64,000 nucleotides of DNA from JACJXW01 sp964418125 (GCA_964418125.1 CAYQKY010000019.1:1-64000), one strand, 5' to 3'; positions 54,401-62,694 are shown, counted from the stretch's first letter. The notes: a model not told the origin generated them from the sequence alone. Program-made: numbers and translations.

Positions 54401-57045
54401 CAAATATTCAGTTGTTGCGGGTGAACACAGAAACCAATGAACAAATACTCCTGGAAGAACTGGCATTTGTCAGCACCGGCCTTTACGAACAGGAAGCGGA
54501 GGCGGAGGCCGTGCGCAAAGTGGAACTACTGGCTCGCCAGGCATCCAACTACAGGATCGTTGCCGATCAGGACTGCTATTATTGCCTGGGCCTGACAGAG
54601 GAGGAGGGGCCGGGCGCTGTGACAATTGCGGTTGTGCAACCGGAAGGTAGTAATATCCCTTATCCGGAAATTGACGGAAGAGGCCTGGAATACTTCATCG
54701 ACGCCTCCTGCGAAGAAGGCGCCTTTTACCCCTACGTCCGGGGGGACGAGGAGCGCTGCTTTACCTTCCGCATCGTCAGTAAGGCTTATCGCCTGGCCAA
54801 GCACCCTTTCGACTATCATACCCCGAAAGGTGCAAGAGAGGCCATTAAGTGGCTGAAGGATAAATGCAGTTGTGAAGGCCTGCCGGATGTCAATATAGAG
54901 GTGGAAAGCGAAGGTGAAGTGCATAATATTACCGTAAGGCCCCGCCCGGGAGCCGAGCCGGTTCAGGTCAAGGTATACAATAAAAAATGTGGGGAGGATG
55001 CCGAGTGTGCATTCATGGAACTCCTGGGCAGCGCTCAGCATTATTCCATTACCCTTTCGGGGGATGATTCTCAAGAGAAGAAAAAATTGTGCCCCCGGTG
55101 GCCTACAGATGCCAACGAGGAGGAGTCGGCAACAGCCTACAAGTACCTGCAGGATGCCTTCCAGGAATCCGGATACGGAGAAGATGTCCTGCGCCGGTTC
55201 ATCTGCCGTTTTCCTTTATATAAAGACGGTGATCAGTATGGTTTCCAGCTGTACTGTGAGGAATTTTTACAATCCGGCCTTCCGTTCATTGCCAGTGATT
55301 TTGACGATTCAGAACCCTGTGCCGGCTGCAACGGGAATGAACCGGGAAGCGGATCCGGCGAATCAGGGGCATTTGCCTGGGTAAGCGCTCAAACCTATTC
55401 TTCATTCGAGGAGGCGCGTTGCCACTACCATACCTTCTGCAGCCTGTTGGGCGAATTGCCCCATTACCAGCCCACCGATCTGCTGGAATGTGGGCCTTAT
55501 TCCATCGAATTGGTAAATCCCGATGAAGTGTTGGCCGAACATCCGCAGTGCTACAATTTCTTATCCGAATTAAAAGAAGCCATGGGCCGTACCATGGCCT
55601 GCATTCACGAGGAAGGGCTCCACTTGGTTGAGCATATTCTGTTGCGGCCGCATAAATATGCGGAGGTAACGCACAATAATGAGGTAGTTTACCCCTACGA
55701 TTGCCTGCTGCCGGCCGATCCTGATTGTGCCTGCGACTTGTTTTACGATTTTAAAGAAGACGACCCGTGCAGTGGAGAAGAGGAAGAACCGGAAAAAGAC
55801 TGTCCTCCTGAACCTTCGGACGACGATGAAAGTTTTTACATTCCCGGATCGGATCCCTATTCCTTCTGGGCAACCATCGTGCTTCCCTGCTGGCCCAAGC
55901 GGTTCCGCGACCACAACTTCCGGGAGTTTTTCCAGGAACTGATCCGCCGGGAAGCCCCGTCCCACATTGGCGTCAATATTCAATGGGTGGGCCCCTGGCA
56001 GCTTTGCCGCTTCGAAGAACAATACCGGCGGTGGCTGAGGCTGACAAGCGGCCGGGAAACCTGCGATAGCAGCGATGTATTCTGTTCTTTTGTGGATTGT
56101 ATAAAGAGCCTGTCGTGCTGCCCGCCCGAATACAAGGATGAGGAGTCCGTTCCAACCTGTGAAACTGACGAGGAAAAAGCAGCGGGCTCCCGCCTGATGC
56201 TGAACATTTCCAACCTGTACATCCGCAACCTCTTCTCCGCGAGTACCCATGCGGCTTCCTCTGCCATCTCGCAGAGCCCAGCCTATCTCATTACCGGCAA
56301 CCTTGCGGCCACCAACCTGGCCATTGCGCCTGCTAAAGACCGCTTTGGTAAAACCCGCTCCGGAAAAGAAGGCCGCCTGAAACTGCCCCAATGCGACGAA
56401 CCGCAAGTTTTCCTGGCAAGAGCAAGAGGCGTAGTTGCCGACGCCAAAACGGAAGCCGAACCGAAGGAAAAAGCAAAGGCAAAACCTAAGTCTGCTGAAA
56501 AAGCAAAGCCGAAGCCTAAAAAAGCAGCCAAAAAGTCGGAAAAGAAGAAACCGGCCGCAAAACCTAAGCCTAAAGCCAAAGCCGCACCGCCTCCCGAGCC
56601 CCTTTCCAGAAGAGAAGTGGCGCAGCGCATCCGGCAAAGGCAGGCGCAGTACAGTAAAGCTTTAGAAGACATCGACGACCGATACTTTAAGCAAACCAAT
56701 GCCTATAAACGAGCGGAATTCTTTATCGGGCAGACCGATGGCAACCTGCAGGCATTTGCCGATCTGGTGCGCTTTGTCCTCGATGACCAGAATGAGCGGA
56801 ACAAACCCGAATATGCTCCTTATTACACCGAAATCCTGAAGAACGCCACCTGGTATTGCCTTGATAAACTCGTGCTCAGCGATACGGGAAAGGTGCAGGA
56901 GCCGGATATCCTGAAGCCCTTGCTGGCGGCCATGAAAAAACAGGGCGTCAGCCTGGCTGCTCTCCGGAAGGAATGGCAGGGCGAGGCCCTTAAAGAATGG
57001 ACCGGCGCCGGCGTAGTTGATGAATACAAGAAAATGCTGAAATAA
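48415..57045 (+). CDS. giant baseplate-associated protein with about 20 internal repeats
   Basis: A 2,876-residue protein in the position of Afp12/Pvc12. Residues 1-820 are a baseplate-type region (GKVWTDHNVHDPGITILEMLIYALMDLGYRTRLP at the start). From about 830 to 2350 come roughly twenty units of 40-90 residues built on the same plan, Y-x-Y/F-x-L ... G-x-x-L-x-x-S/H ... Y/F-x-S-x-x-E-A, which resembles DUF1508/YegP-like units. The first dozen show no Cys, the rest are Cys-rich. A LHLVEHILLRPH motif lies near 2400, and a Lys/Ala/Pro-rich linker is at about 2680-2725 before a helical end. It would form a long baseplate projection (inference). Confidence 0.85.
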   Translation: MAEQDNIKVILKKDPTFEGLDFSLLRRLGLEHIGELSGKVWTDHNVHDPGITILEMLIYALMDLGYRTRLPIEDLLALEDPSQAAEDNFFTPAQILTNNPTTILDYRKLLIDIEGVRNAWLEVHREDKLCLDCPGETPNGEGDHGPVFIAGQGGPRQNSPSLFFCPEGEHDFSEVVLNGLYKAFIELDEDFIAREIERNKNRKENEQKNRSDVEAEVVNRVKQQLQQHRNLCEDFVDICVLCREKVSFCVDVELFPSAVAEQVYVEIIQNIREFLSPSLHFYTLQEMLARGKSIEEVFEGRPYTLDSHGFIDTEELERIERHKELHLSDIYNLIFSVSGVKSVRALKLSSGQQPNTACDGWVYHLCEDCVPFFSVEDSQFNLFKGTMPVRLDKVETQKLLNRRLNEFRKVKLKDARLLDRLIPLGRYRKDLEDYYSIQNEFPRVYGIGEGGLPDSAPVLRQAQALQLKGYLLFFDQLLASYLSQLAHIRDLFSMSPDSRRPEASRHTYFTQRLDSVPDVKRLVRFYTEEQSYLGWSENNILAQPVEKGSLDELMAEWREAPETEPEYPAHFFDAPFKREASLQQLRQEFQQAEYQLEVFGGKCAYFFTILTSNQEVGLVSKRLYDTKAQAWEAGRSVAFLGALEDSYQEVNEPNPAGTAYRYSFNLSFNPISYLSFLQQIMEDEKLYQSRRDDFLNHLLARFGEAFTDLSLLMYEKIVPEHNGKARLLEDKARYLSDFDELSRNRGKAYNYCLNSWDTDNVSGLEKRVAGLAGIQDVRRQYLCNFEIVEYGEELEAVLRSLENEALFKTTERFDSRAYAETAVASMMDSLRAGEGMKVEHVVAEDKFRLYLRTDKAEAASPGLFGSREEAENKVEVLKALFNPKAFGGGVYVSEYKSHLELRNAGGEILRKSRKQFEAGRAIEDKDYSDFVRNVNNQLKAREEVASVNLAASLEEPKVYFDRQGLSGHQEIGAPKYKWVWLDDSGNTVLQSTPSFTDTSAALAHFSSLLGPLELRFEDKDEGKEPAFLVQWPSGETAAEGVFDNKAARDEARQKAAAYLEKETGEGVYLSAVRKSYGWELKKGKTALLESTLLGSSSNKAKMAWQYAHALSAKLEVVERKDTGFLVELRNQDGILMAHSPVFSDEKQAEQNRKMSASLLSSEKNISFPERGEAYGYRIPGFGDDPSPFLSSYFLFESRRDALQAMEAHLKHAGKVSRYNLSGDLERFSLSFELKDKDGQLIAEHSGMYGDEKERKAILDRGAKQLRKFNFPLQYREKYRYKLIGQEGSALLESAREYDSEEEANQAFLQILPLAAYPANYHGDRPDDNINQFLELRDGDAVLARAPRPFPTGQGLAQAREQAISLVKAHSYSVSSSEYPHRWKYRLSWEGKEQKLESLLDSIGDFGTDDEAVTAFNRLADNLETVAAIPADGPSIRFQYKGEAEPFAAYPGQPFETEAERESVRQRADRWLQYSGHVSRAGASLPASAGPTLYRPAESADGRFAYRVLKKGLPLAFHPCKCYSRKDRQAIQEAINCLYGERNHYDYPEFCLDGDAICKIEERYHYQLRDKKKGIPAYFISFEGYASREEALAALRSNYLEIVHLAIDERSYRDRAIRNSVYPPLISLVQEYADPEERRPAGLSPLVVVPKEAIDEFGITQDNPQAYVELFFRYPIQLAEPSCPKDPCKDEQDYHYYFHLVGDGHCRDEDCKEDWRSTQVYEKPEDAIRDFQMFLNLLRAKPNYRAHLDETGYFDCWSRGIIPDEESLHRAGACQDCPDDKDEEMPKARCCYYIGLVEVLAESTRRFKIKENAWGKPSLLAVHPGRALTLQEASDAIQGFCNCFYYENQYPLETRVEERVGLCGETLCYFRLEGGPDRNVLFESYNGYNSKEEAERAAGLLISNIYACRNFVVIKNGDCDYRIAVSGINLQDCPVEEDWARVVSCSNRKFKNLAAACEARSRIASYFENASFSLKLEFSHLWVSEANPLESQRCLKTNIQLLRVNTETNEQILLEELAFVSTGLYEQEAEAEAVRKVELLARQASNYRIVADQDCYYCLGLTEEEGPGAVTIAVVQPEGSNIPYPEIDGRGLEYFIDASCEEGAFYPYVRGDEERCFTFRIVSKAYRLAKHPFDYHTPKGAREAIKWLKDKCSCEGLPDVNIEVESEGEVHNITVRPRPGAEPVQVKVYNKKCGEDAECAFMELLGSAQHYSITLSGDDSQEKKKLCPRWPTDANEEESATAYKYLQDAFQESGYGEDVLRRFICRFPLYKDGDQYGFQLYCEEFLQSGLPFIASDFDDSEPCAGCNGNEPGSGSGESGAFAWVSAQTYSSFEEARCHYHTFCSLLGELPHYQPTDLLECGPYSIELVNPDEVLAEHPQCYNFLSELKEAMGRTMACIHEEGLHLVEHILLRPHKYAEVTHNNEVVYPYDCLLPADPDCACDLFYDFKEDDPCSGEEEEPEKDCPPEPSDDDESFYIPGSDPYSFWATIVLPCWPKRFRDHNFREFFQELIRREAPSHIGVNIQWVGPWQLCRFEEQYRRWLRLTSGRETCDSSDVFCSFVDCIKSLSCCPPEYKDEESVPTCETDEEKAAGSRLMLNISNLYIRNLFSASTHAASSAISQSPAYLITGNLAATNLAIAPAKDRFGKTRSGKEGRLKLPQCDEPQVFLARARGVVADAKTEAEPKEKAKAKPKSAEKAKPKPKKAAKKSEKKKPAAKPKPKAKAAPPPEPLSRREVAQRIRQRQAQYSKALEDIDDRYFKQTNAYKRAEFFIGQTDGNLQAFADLVRFVLDDQNERNKPEYAPYYTEILKNATWYCLDKLVLSDTGKVQEPDILKPLLAAMKKQGVSLAALRKEWQGEALKEWTGAGVVDEYKKMLK

Positions 57046-58655
57046 TGGGCCACCTTATTACCAGGCAGCTTTTTGAGTTAAAAACCGGCTCCTCGCGCAA
57101 TGCCTTCCGGCTGCAGCACGAGCTGAGCGGGCTGTTCTGGCGTGCCGTGGCCCCTGAACTGGAACGGATTTTCGACCGCCTGGCCCCTCCGGATACGCTG
57201 GTCCGTATCGATAAACTCGAGATCGACCTGGGACAGCTCAGCGAAGAGGATCTGCTGGCCGGCAAGTTCCTTCCCCACCTGAGCCGGTTGCTGGAGGAGG
57301 CGGCCAGCAAGGCCATCCGGGAGCAGGGCCCCGGCATCCAAAGGTTATCTGCTGCCGAAGGCCACTTCGAACAATGGCTGGGCTTCCTGAAAAGCGGCTT
57401 CCTGCCCTGGGAGGGCCGGCGCCCGGAACCGGGCTGGCAGGAAGGGGTGAAAGAAACGCTGGCCCGAAGCAGCCTGGCGGTGGAACAGCTGAGCCGCCTG
57501 GCGGAGCGCAACCGGCAGGCCCTCCAGCGGCTGGCCTTACAACACCCGCCGGAATTCCTGGCGGCCCTGGCGGAGCTCTTCACCGGCCATAAGCAGGATG
57601 TTCTGCCCGGAGCGAGCCGGGAATGGCAGATGCTTCCGGAGTTGAGTTCTGCACTTGCGGACGCCTTTTCTGTTAAAGATTACCCTCGGCGGGAGTTCCT
57701 TTTCTGGATGGAGGTAATGCAGGCGGTCATTCTCAGGAGGCAGAAGATAACGGGGGAGCGGTTGGTGGAAAAGGCCATGAAGGCAATGGTTGAGCCTCAG
57801 AGGTGGGCCGCTTTTGCAGAAGCCCTGCAGGAAAGGGCCCGGGAATTTCCCAGATTGGCCGTCGCTTTTGAACGGCTGGCCGCCGCTCAAAAGCCGCTTT
57901 CCCGAAAGGGGGAAAAGGAACCGGACGGCATGCCAAAAGCCGAAAAGCCGGGAACGGAACCGGAAACGCCGGCTTCTCAGAAGAAGGAGGGTCCTGGGGC
58001 AACAGAAAAGCCACCCGTTGCTCCGGAAAGGCAAACGCCAGAAGAGGCGGATCCCTTCCGGCCGGAAGTTGAACGAACTGGGCCCGAACCGGAAGAAAAA
58101 GCCTGGACAGAAGAACAGGAAGAGGCATTTCCCGCCGAGCCTTTGCCGGAAGGTACGGATATCTTCATTCCCAATGCCGGAATAATTCTGGCGCACAGTT
58201 TCCTGCCCCGCTTCTTCGGAGTTCTGGAATTGCTGGAAGGCCGTGAATTCAAAAGCGAGGCCGATCGTCATAAGGCCATTCACTTATTGCATTTCCTGGC
58301 CACCGGGGAAGATACCATGCCGGAATACGAGTTGGCGCTGCCCAAGTTTCTCTGCGGGATGCCCCTGAACCTGCCCATCACCTATCGGCCCCAATTATCC
58401 GGGGAAGACAAGGAAGAATGCGAAGGGCTCCTGGAGGCCGTCATCAGTAACTGGGGGGCATTGGGCAATGTATCCATCGCTTCCCTGCGGGAGGGATTCC
58501 TCCAGCGGCCGGGCAAGCTGAGCAAGCGCGACACCGGCTGGCTGCTGCAGGTAGAACAGCAGACGCTGGACATCCTGCTGGATAAACTGCCCTGGGGGAT
58601 CGGAATTGTGAAGCTGCCGTGGATGGAGGAGATGTTGAGGGTGGAGTGGAGGTGA
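57045..58655 (+). CDS. contractile injection system tape-measure protein
   Basis: A 536-residue protein of the CIS tape-measure (CIS_TMP) family. The N-terminal HLITRQLFELKTGSSRNAF and RLAPPDTLVRIDKLEIDLG segment and the NAGIILAHSFLPRFFGVLELL block near residue 380 are typical. A Pro/Glu/Lys-rich segment at about 285-365 separates two halves. Such proteins set sheath and tube length. Its ATG overlaps the previous stop by one base (TAATG). It is the last structural gene before the DUF4157 proteins. Confidence 0.92.
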   Translation: MGHLITRQLFELKTGSSRNAFRLQHELSGLFWRAVAPELERIFDRLAPPDTLVRIDKLEIDLGQLSEEDLLAGKFLPHLSRLLEEAASKAIREQGPGIQRLSAAEGHFEQWLGFLKSGFLPWEGRRPEPGWQEGVKETLARSSLAVEQLSRLAERNRQALQRLALQHPPEFLAALAELFTGHKQDVLPGASREWQMLPELSSALADAFSVKDYPRREFLFWMEVMQAVILRRQKITGERLVEKAMKAMVEPQRWAAFAEALQERAREFPRLAVAFERLAAAQKPLSRKGEKEPDGMPKAEKPGTEPETPASQKKEGPGATEKPPVAPERQTPEEADPFRPEVERTGPEPEEKAWTEEQEEAFPAEPLPEGTDIFIPNAGIILAHSFLPRFFGVLELLEGREFKSEADRHKAIHLLHFLATGEDTMPEYELALPKFLCGMPLNLPITYRPQLSGEDKEECEGLLEAVISNWGALGNVSIASLREGFLQRPGKLSKRDTGWLLQVEQQTLDILLDKLPWGIGIVKLPWMEEMLRVEWR

Positions 58656-58741
58656 GCCGAGTTTTTTTCCAGTGACGGCAGTAGGCTTGAATCAAGGATA
58701 TTAGGATTTTTTTCCTTAAATTGAAGATGAAGCTGAGTGTT

Positions 58742-60190
58742 ATGAAAACCAATTCATCAAATAATAAGGCTGTTGCCGGTTCTTCACCTAAGCCATTTTT
58801 CAACAAGAGTGGTAAAGGAGGGTTCTTTGGCCCCAATACAAAAGGGGATACGCCATTTTTTCAACCCCTTTCCATCCAGAGAGATTTGGCTATAGGAAAG
58901 GCCGATGATCCTTATGAACGGGAAGCGGATAAGATCGGCAGGCAGGTAATGGATGGTTTTGGCCAGGCGGCGAGCATTCAGCGAATGGTTTCCACCTATG
59001 GTATTCAGACATCACTGGCTCAACTCATGCCAGCCGGCCTTACCATAAGCCGGCGGCTGCAACGCCGAAGGTTTGGGCTGCAAGCCAATTTTGAGGATGA
59101 AGATAAGACTGCTCGGCCGAGATCCCTGGGACTGCAGTTCGCCGGTGATGGGGCTATGGTGTCTCCCGGCATTGAAGCCCGGATAAAAAGCCATCAGGGC
59201 GGCGGCCGGCCGATGGATACGGTGACGCGCAGCGCTATGGAGGCCAGCTTCGGGGCAGACTTCAGTAGCGTTAGGGTGCATACGGGCAGTTCTGCTGTGC
59301 AGATGAGCCAGGGCCTGAATGCGCATGCCTTTACGGTAGGTAACGATATTTTCTTTAACAAAGACAAATACCAACCCCACACCAAAGAAGGGGCCGGCCT
59401 GCTGGCCCATGAATTGACGCATACAGTGCAGCAGGGGGCGGCGGTGCAGAATAAAAGTATCAGCAGAAATCCGTTTTCGGCCATGTTGTCAAAGCATGAG
59501 GGAGCGCATCTTTCCGCTGGAAGTGCAGACGGCTTGAACCGCAAAGAAATGGCCCAACTGCAGGACAAATGGCCGGAAGATGAAACGGTGCAGCAACAGC
59601 TTTTACAGACGAAGGGGGTGGATGAGGTGAACAAAAAGGATAGCTCCCTGAGTATGCGAAGGTGTCCGCAGAAGGCTAAGAAAAATAAGAAGGCAAAGCT
59701 GAAGAGTGGGCCTACTTATACGCCGAATGGGACTCTGACTGCTACTTTAGGATCTGATGGAAAAAAATATTCTCCGAGATTTGCTCTAAGTGCTGAATTT
59801 GAGGATGATCCCAGTAAAGGTATTTATGCATCGTGTGGGCAAATAAGGCAATATATCAAATGGTCAAGTAATGCGGATAGGCCAAATCATTCAGGATTCA
59901 CTCCCGCTTCTTCTTATGCTGCAAATACTTGGTACGAAGACCGAAACTCAGGTAATGCCTTTAGATATGGACACAGGTCAGGTACATTTGGATATTCGAC
60001 TGGCACCAATAAATATATTGATGCGGGTGGGAGTACAGATATGGCAAAAGGACCAAAATATGAAGGCTCGGATAGGCCAGTAGACGGTTCAGGAGCAAAA
60101 ACGGGTACCTGGGATTTCAGGCTGGATGCAATAGATACCTGTAATGGAAATAAAGTTCTAGGTTCTGATACATTAACTGTTGACTGGTAA
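58742..60190 (+). CDS. DUF4157 cargo-like protein, copy 1
   Basis: A 482-residue protein. After a leader (PFFNKSGKGGFFGP..., then FFQPLSIQRDLAIGKADDPYE) comes the DUF4157 domain with HELTH at residues 223-227, an HExxH metalloprotease-like motif inside GLLAHELTHTVQQG. The C-terminal 160 residues (from KSGPTYTPNGTL) form a separate domain of unknown function, ending TLTVDW, with conserved YASCG, WYEDRN and TGTWDF marks. DUF4157 proteins are common eCIS-associated cargo. ATG at 58742 gives the same N-terminal style as the other copies; 58727 is possible. The C-terminal coding is AT-richer than the front. Confidence 0.85.
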   Translation: MKTNSSNNKAVAGSSPKPFFNKSGKGGFFGPNTKGDTPFFQPLSIQRDLAIGKADDPYEREADKIGRQVMDGFGQAASIQRMVSTYGIQTSLAQLMPAGLTISRRLQRRRFGLQANFEDEDKTARPRSLGLQFAGDGAMVSPGIEARIKSHQGGGRPMDTVTRSAMEASFGADFSSVRVHTGSSAVQMSQGLNAHAFTVGNDIFFNKDKYQPHTKEGAGLLAHELTHTVQQGAAVQNKSISRNPFSAMLSKHEGAHLSAGSADGLNRKEMAQLQDKWPEDETVQQQLLQTKGVDEVNKKDSSLSMRRCPQKAKKNKKAKLKSGPTYTPNGTLTATLGSDGKKYSPRFALSAEFEDDPSKGIYASCGQIRQYIKWSSNADRPNHSGFTPASSYAANTWYEDRNSGNAFRYGHRSGTFGYSTGTNKYIDAGGSTDMAKGPKYEGSDRPVDGSGAKTGTWDFRLDAIDTCNGNKVLGSDTLTVDW

Positions 60191-60220
60191 AGAGCCAGCC
60201 TAAAATGGTAAACTTCTGGT

Positions 60221-61192
60221 ATGAGCTCTTATTGTGTTTCTATTTTTAGATGGGTAATGATAATCCTCCTGTTTATTTTTGGGGGATGTGGAGATACCTG
60301 GACAAACGGTGCCAAGTCTAATAATCCGGATGGGAAAATGCAAATAAACTTAGGTATTGAATCCAATCAACTGAAGGTGGCCTTTTCAAATAACACCTCC
60401 TCACCAAAGAAAATTTGGGGGCAAAACAGTTTTGAGGGATGGGATGCCGTTTCTTTTAAAATAAGATCCGAATCACAGGATAGTATTCAAAGTATTAAAC
60501 GGAAAAACAGGGATTGGACAGGTGAAGGAGGTTCCATTTTGACAATTGCACCCGGAGATAGCCATTTAGCCTTTTTTAACCTCAAAGATGGATGGTGGGA
60601 TATAGCTGAGGACATTTACGGCCTCAATAATGAGTCTCTGCTGGTACAGGCAACATTCAATTCGCCTCCATCTCCGGAAGCCAGAGAAAATGGTGTTTAT
60701 ACGGGAGTTTTAGAGAGTGAATGGATATCCTCTGAACCACCTCACCGGTGGCTTTTTTCAAACCATCAGTTGGAATTGGGATTGAGCATAGACTCAGGCC
60801 AACTGGAAATTACCCTGGCGAATGTTTCTGAAAAAGCCCTCCATCTCTGGGAGTTGGATAACCCCTGGGGTTGGGAAACGTTATCCTTTAAATTGAAATC
60901 TGGCGGGAATGAATATACCATACGGCGGCAGGCAAAGTATTCAGAGCAGGAGGCTACCTTGTTTAAACTGCCACCTGGGGAGTCCAGGGCCATTTCGGTA
61001 AGCCTTGGGGAGAAATGGTGGATTCTGGGCCATTTGCCTCAGGGCATGAGAGGTTCTCCTTTGGAAATACAGGCGCGCCTTGATATTCCTGTATATCCGG
61101 AAACGGAAGCCAACAAGGCTTTTTATGGTTGGGTGCGCAGCGAATGGGTAAGGTCAGTTCCTCCTCACACCTGGCTGCCAGATAACAATTAA
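60221..61192 (+). CDS. duplicated-domain lipoprotein between cargo genes, possible immunity protein
   Basis: A 323-residue predicted lipoprotein (FIFGGC lipobox, Cys near residue 24). It holds two similar halves of about 140 residues. Each begins with a QLKVAFSNNTSSPKKIWG / QLEITLANVSEKALHLWE motif, then W-(D/E)-(A/T)-(V/L)-SFK, a P-G-(D/E)-S loop, WWD/WWI and ends in PPHRWL or PPHTWL. It lies between cargo copies 1 and 2, 30 bases from each. The role as an immunity protein is inferred from position; no known family is recognised. Confidence 0.75.
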   Translation: MSSYCVSIFRWVMIILLFIFGGCGDTWTNGAKSNNPDGKMQINLGIESNQLKVAFSNNTSSPKKIWGQNSFEGWDAVSFKIRSESQDSIQSIKRKNRDWTGEGGSILTIAPGDSHLAFFNLKDGWWDIAEDIYGLNNESLLVQATFNSPPSPEARENGVYTGVLESEWISSEPPHRWLFSNHQLELGLSIDSGQLEITLANVSEKALHLWELDNPWGWETLSFKLKSGGNEYTIRRQAKYSEQEATLFKLPPGESRAISVSLGEKWWILGHLPQGMRGSPLEIQARLDIPVYPETEANKAFYGWVRSEWVRSVPPHTWLPDNN

Positions 61193-61221
61193 CCTGGAGC
61201 TTCACCCATAAACGAGAGAAA

Positions 61222-62682
61222 ATGAAATCGGCTTCCACACAAAATAAATCTACTCCAACCCAAGCGTCCAAACCCTTTTTCAACAAGGGGGATGAGGGTT
61301 CTTTCTTTGCCTCCAGGAAAGAGACGGAGAGGCCTTTCTTTCAACCCTTCGCTATTCAGAGAGACTTAGCTGTGGGACAGCCGGACGACCCCTATGAGCA
61401 GGAAGCCGATAAGATCGGCCGGCAGGTAATGAACAACTTTGACCGGGCTACCGGCGTACAGCGCAAACTTTCGGCCGTTGGGCTGCAAACTTCCCTGCTG
61501 CAACTCATGCCTGTCGGCCCGGAGGTTAGCCGGAGGGTGCAGCCCCGGCAGCAGCTGGCGCAGGCCAAATGCCCGGAATGCGAACAGCAGGAAAAACTGG
61601 CGCAACCTAAGGCCCTGGGCATTCAGTTTGCCGGCGATGGGGCGATGGTGTCGCCCGGTATCGAGTCCAGGATAAAAAGCCACAATGGCGGCGGCCGGCC
61701 GATGGATACGGTGACGCGCAGCGCAATGGAGGCCAGTTTCGGAGCAGACTTCAGCAATGTAAAAGTACATACAGGCAGTTCAGCGGTGCAGATGAGCCAG
61801 GAGCTGAATGCGCATGCCTTTACAGTAGGAAGTAATATATTTTTCAACAAAGACAGATACCAGCCCCATACCAGGGAGGGCGCCGGCCTGCTGGCCCATG
61901 AGCTGACGCATACGGTGCAGCAGGGGGCGGCGGTGCAGAATAAAGGTATAAGTCGAAATCCGTTGTCGGCTGTGTTGTCAAAGCATGAAGTAGCGCACTT
62001 GTCTTCCATAGGTGGAAATGGTTTGAACCGCAAAGAAATAGCGCAGCTGAAGGAGAAATGGCCGGAAGATGAGACGGTACAGCAAGGGTTACTGCAAACG
62101 AAGAGGGTTAATGAGGTGAAGAAAAAGGATAGTGGGCTGAGTTTGAGGATGTGCAAAGGTGGGGCAAAGAATAAAAAGGCCAAGCTGAAGAGTGGGCCGA
62201 CGTATACGCCGAATGGAACATTAAAAGCTACGTTGGGATCGGATGGCAGAAAGTATTCTCCAGAATTTACCAGATCTGCCGAATTTGAGCATGATCCTTC
62301 TCAGGGGATTTATGCATCTTGTGGGATTATCAAGCAGTCTATTAAGTGGTCTAGCGATGCAGATCGGCCAAATCATCCAGGTTGGACTCCAGCGTCGAAC
62401 TACGATGCTAACAAATGGTATGAAGATAGGAATGCATCCGGACTTAGGGCAAGTCCAAGGTCTGGTCCAACTTCCTTTTGTGCTTCTGGAGCAACTAATG
62501 GTATTTATAAGGACACGGATGGTAATAGAGATTGTGCTAATGGTCCAATATTTGAAGGCCATGATAGGCCTATGGACGGTTCAGGAGCAAAAACGGGTAC
62601 CTGGGATTTTAAACTTGAGGCAATAGATATATGCAATGATGATAAAGTTTTAGGCACTGATACTTTAACTGTTGATTGGTAA
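61222..62682 (+). CDS. DUF4157 cargo-like protein, copy 2
   Basis: A 486-residue paralogue of copy 1. The leader is PFFNKGDEGSFFASRK, then FFQPFAIQRDLAVGQPDDPYE; the DUF4157 HELTH motif lies at residues 226-230. It carries a KCPECE Cys pair near residue 115 that copy 1 lacks. The C-terminal domain is homologous to that of copy 1 (SGPTYTPNGTL, YASCG, WYEDRN, TGTWDF, TLTVDW). Part of its 5' half is nearly identical at DNA level to copy 3, including a 111-base exact match. It is followed by a 235-bp inverted-repeat element. Confidence 0.86.
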   Translation: MKSASTQNKSTPTQASKPFFNKGDEGSFFASRKETERPFFQPFAIQRDLAVGQPDDPYEQEADKIGRQVMNNFDRATGVQRKLSAVGLQTSLLQLMPVGPEVSRRVQPRQQLAQAKCPECEQQEKLAQPKALGIQFAGDGAMVSPGIESRIKSHNGGGRPMDTVTRSAMEASFGADFSNVKVHTGSSAVQMSQELNAHAFTVGSNIFFNKDRYQPHTREGAGLLAHELTHTVQQGAAVQNKGISRNPLSAVLSKHEVAHLSSIGGNGLNRKEIAQLKEKWPEDETVQQGLLQTKRVNEVKKKDSGLSLRMCKGGAKNKKAKLKSGPTYTPNGTLKATLGSDGRKYSPEFTRSAEFEHDPSQGIYASCGIIKQSIKWSSDADRPNHPGWTPASNYDANKWYEDRNASGLRASPRSGPTSFCASGATNGIYKDTDGNRDCANGPIFEGHDRPMDGSGAKTGTWDFKLEAIDICNDDKVLGTDTLTVDW

Positions 62683-62694
62683 TACCTTTAAAAT

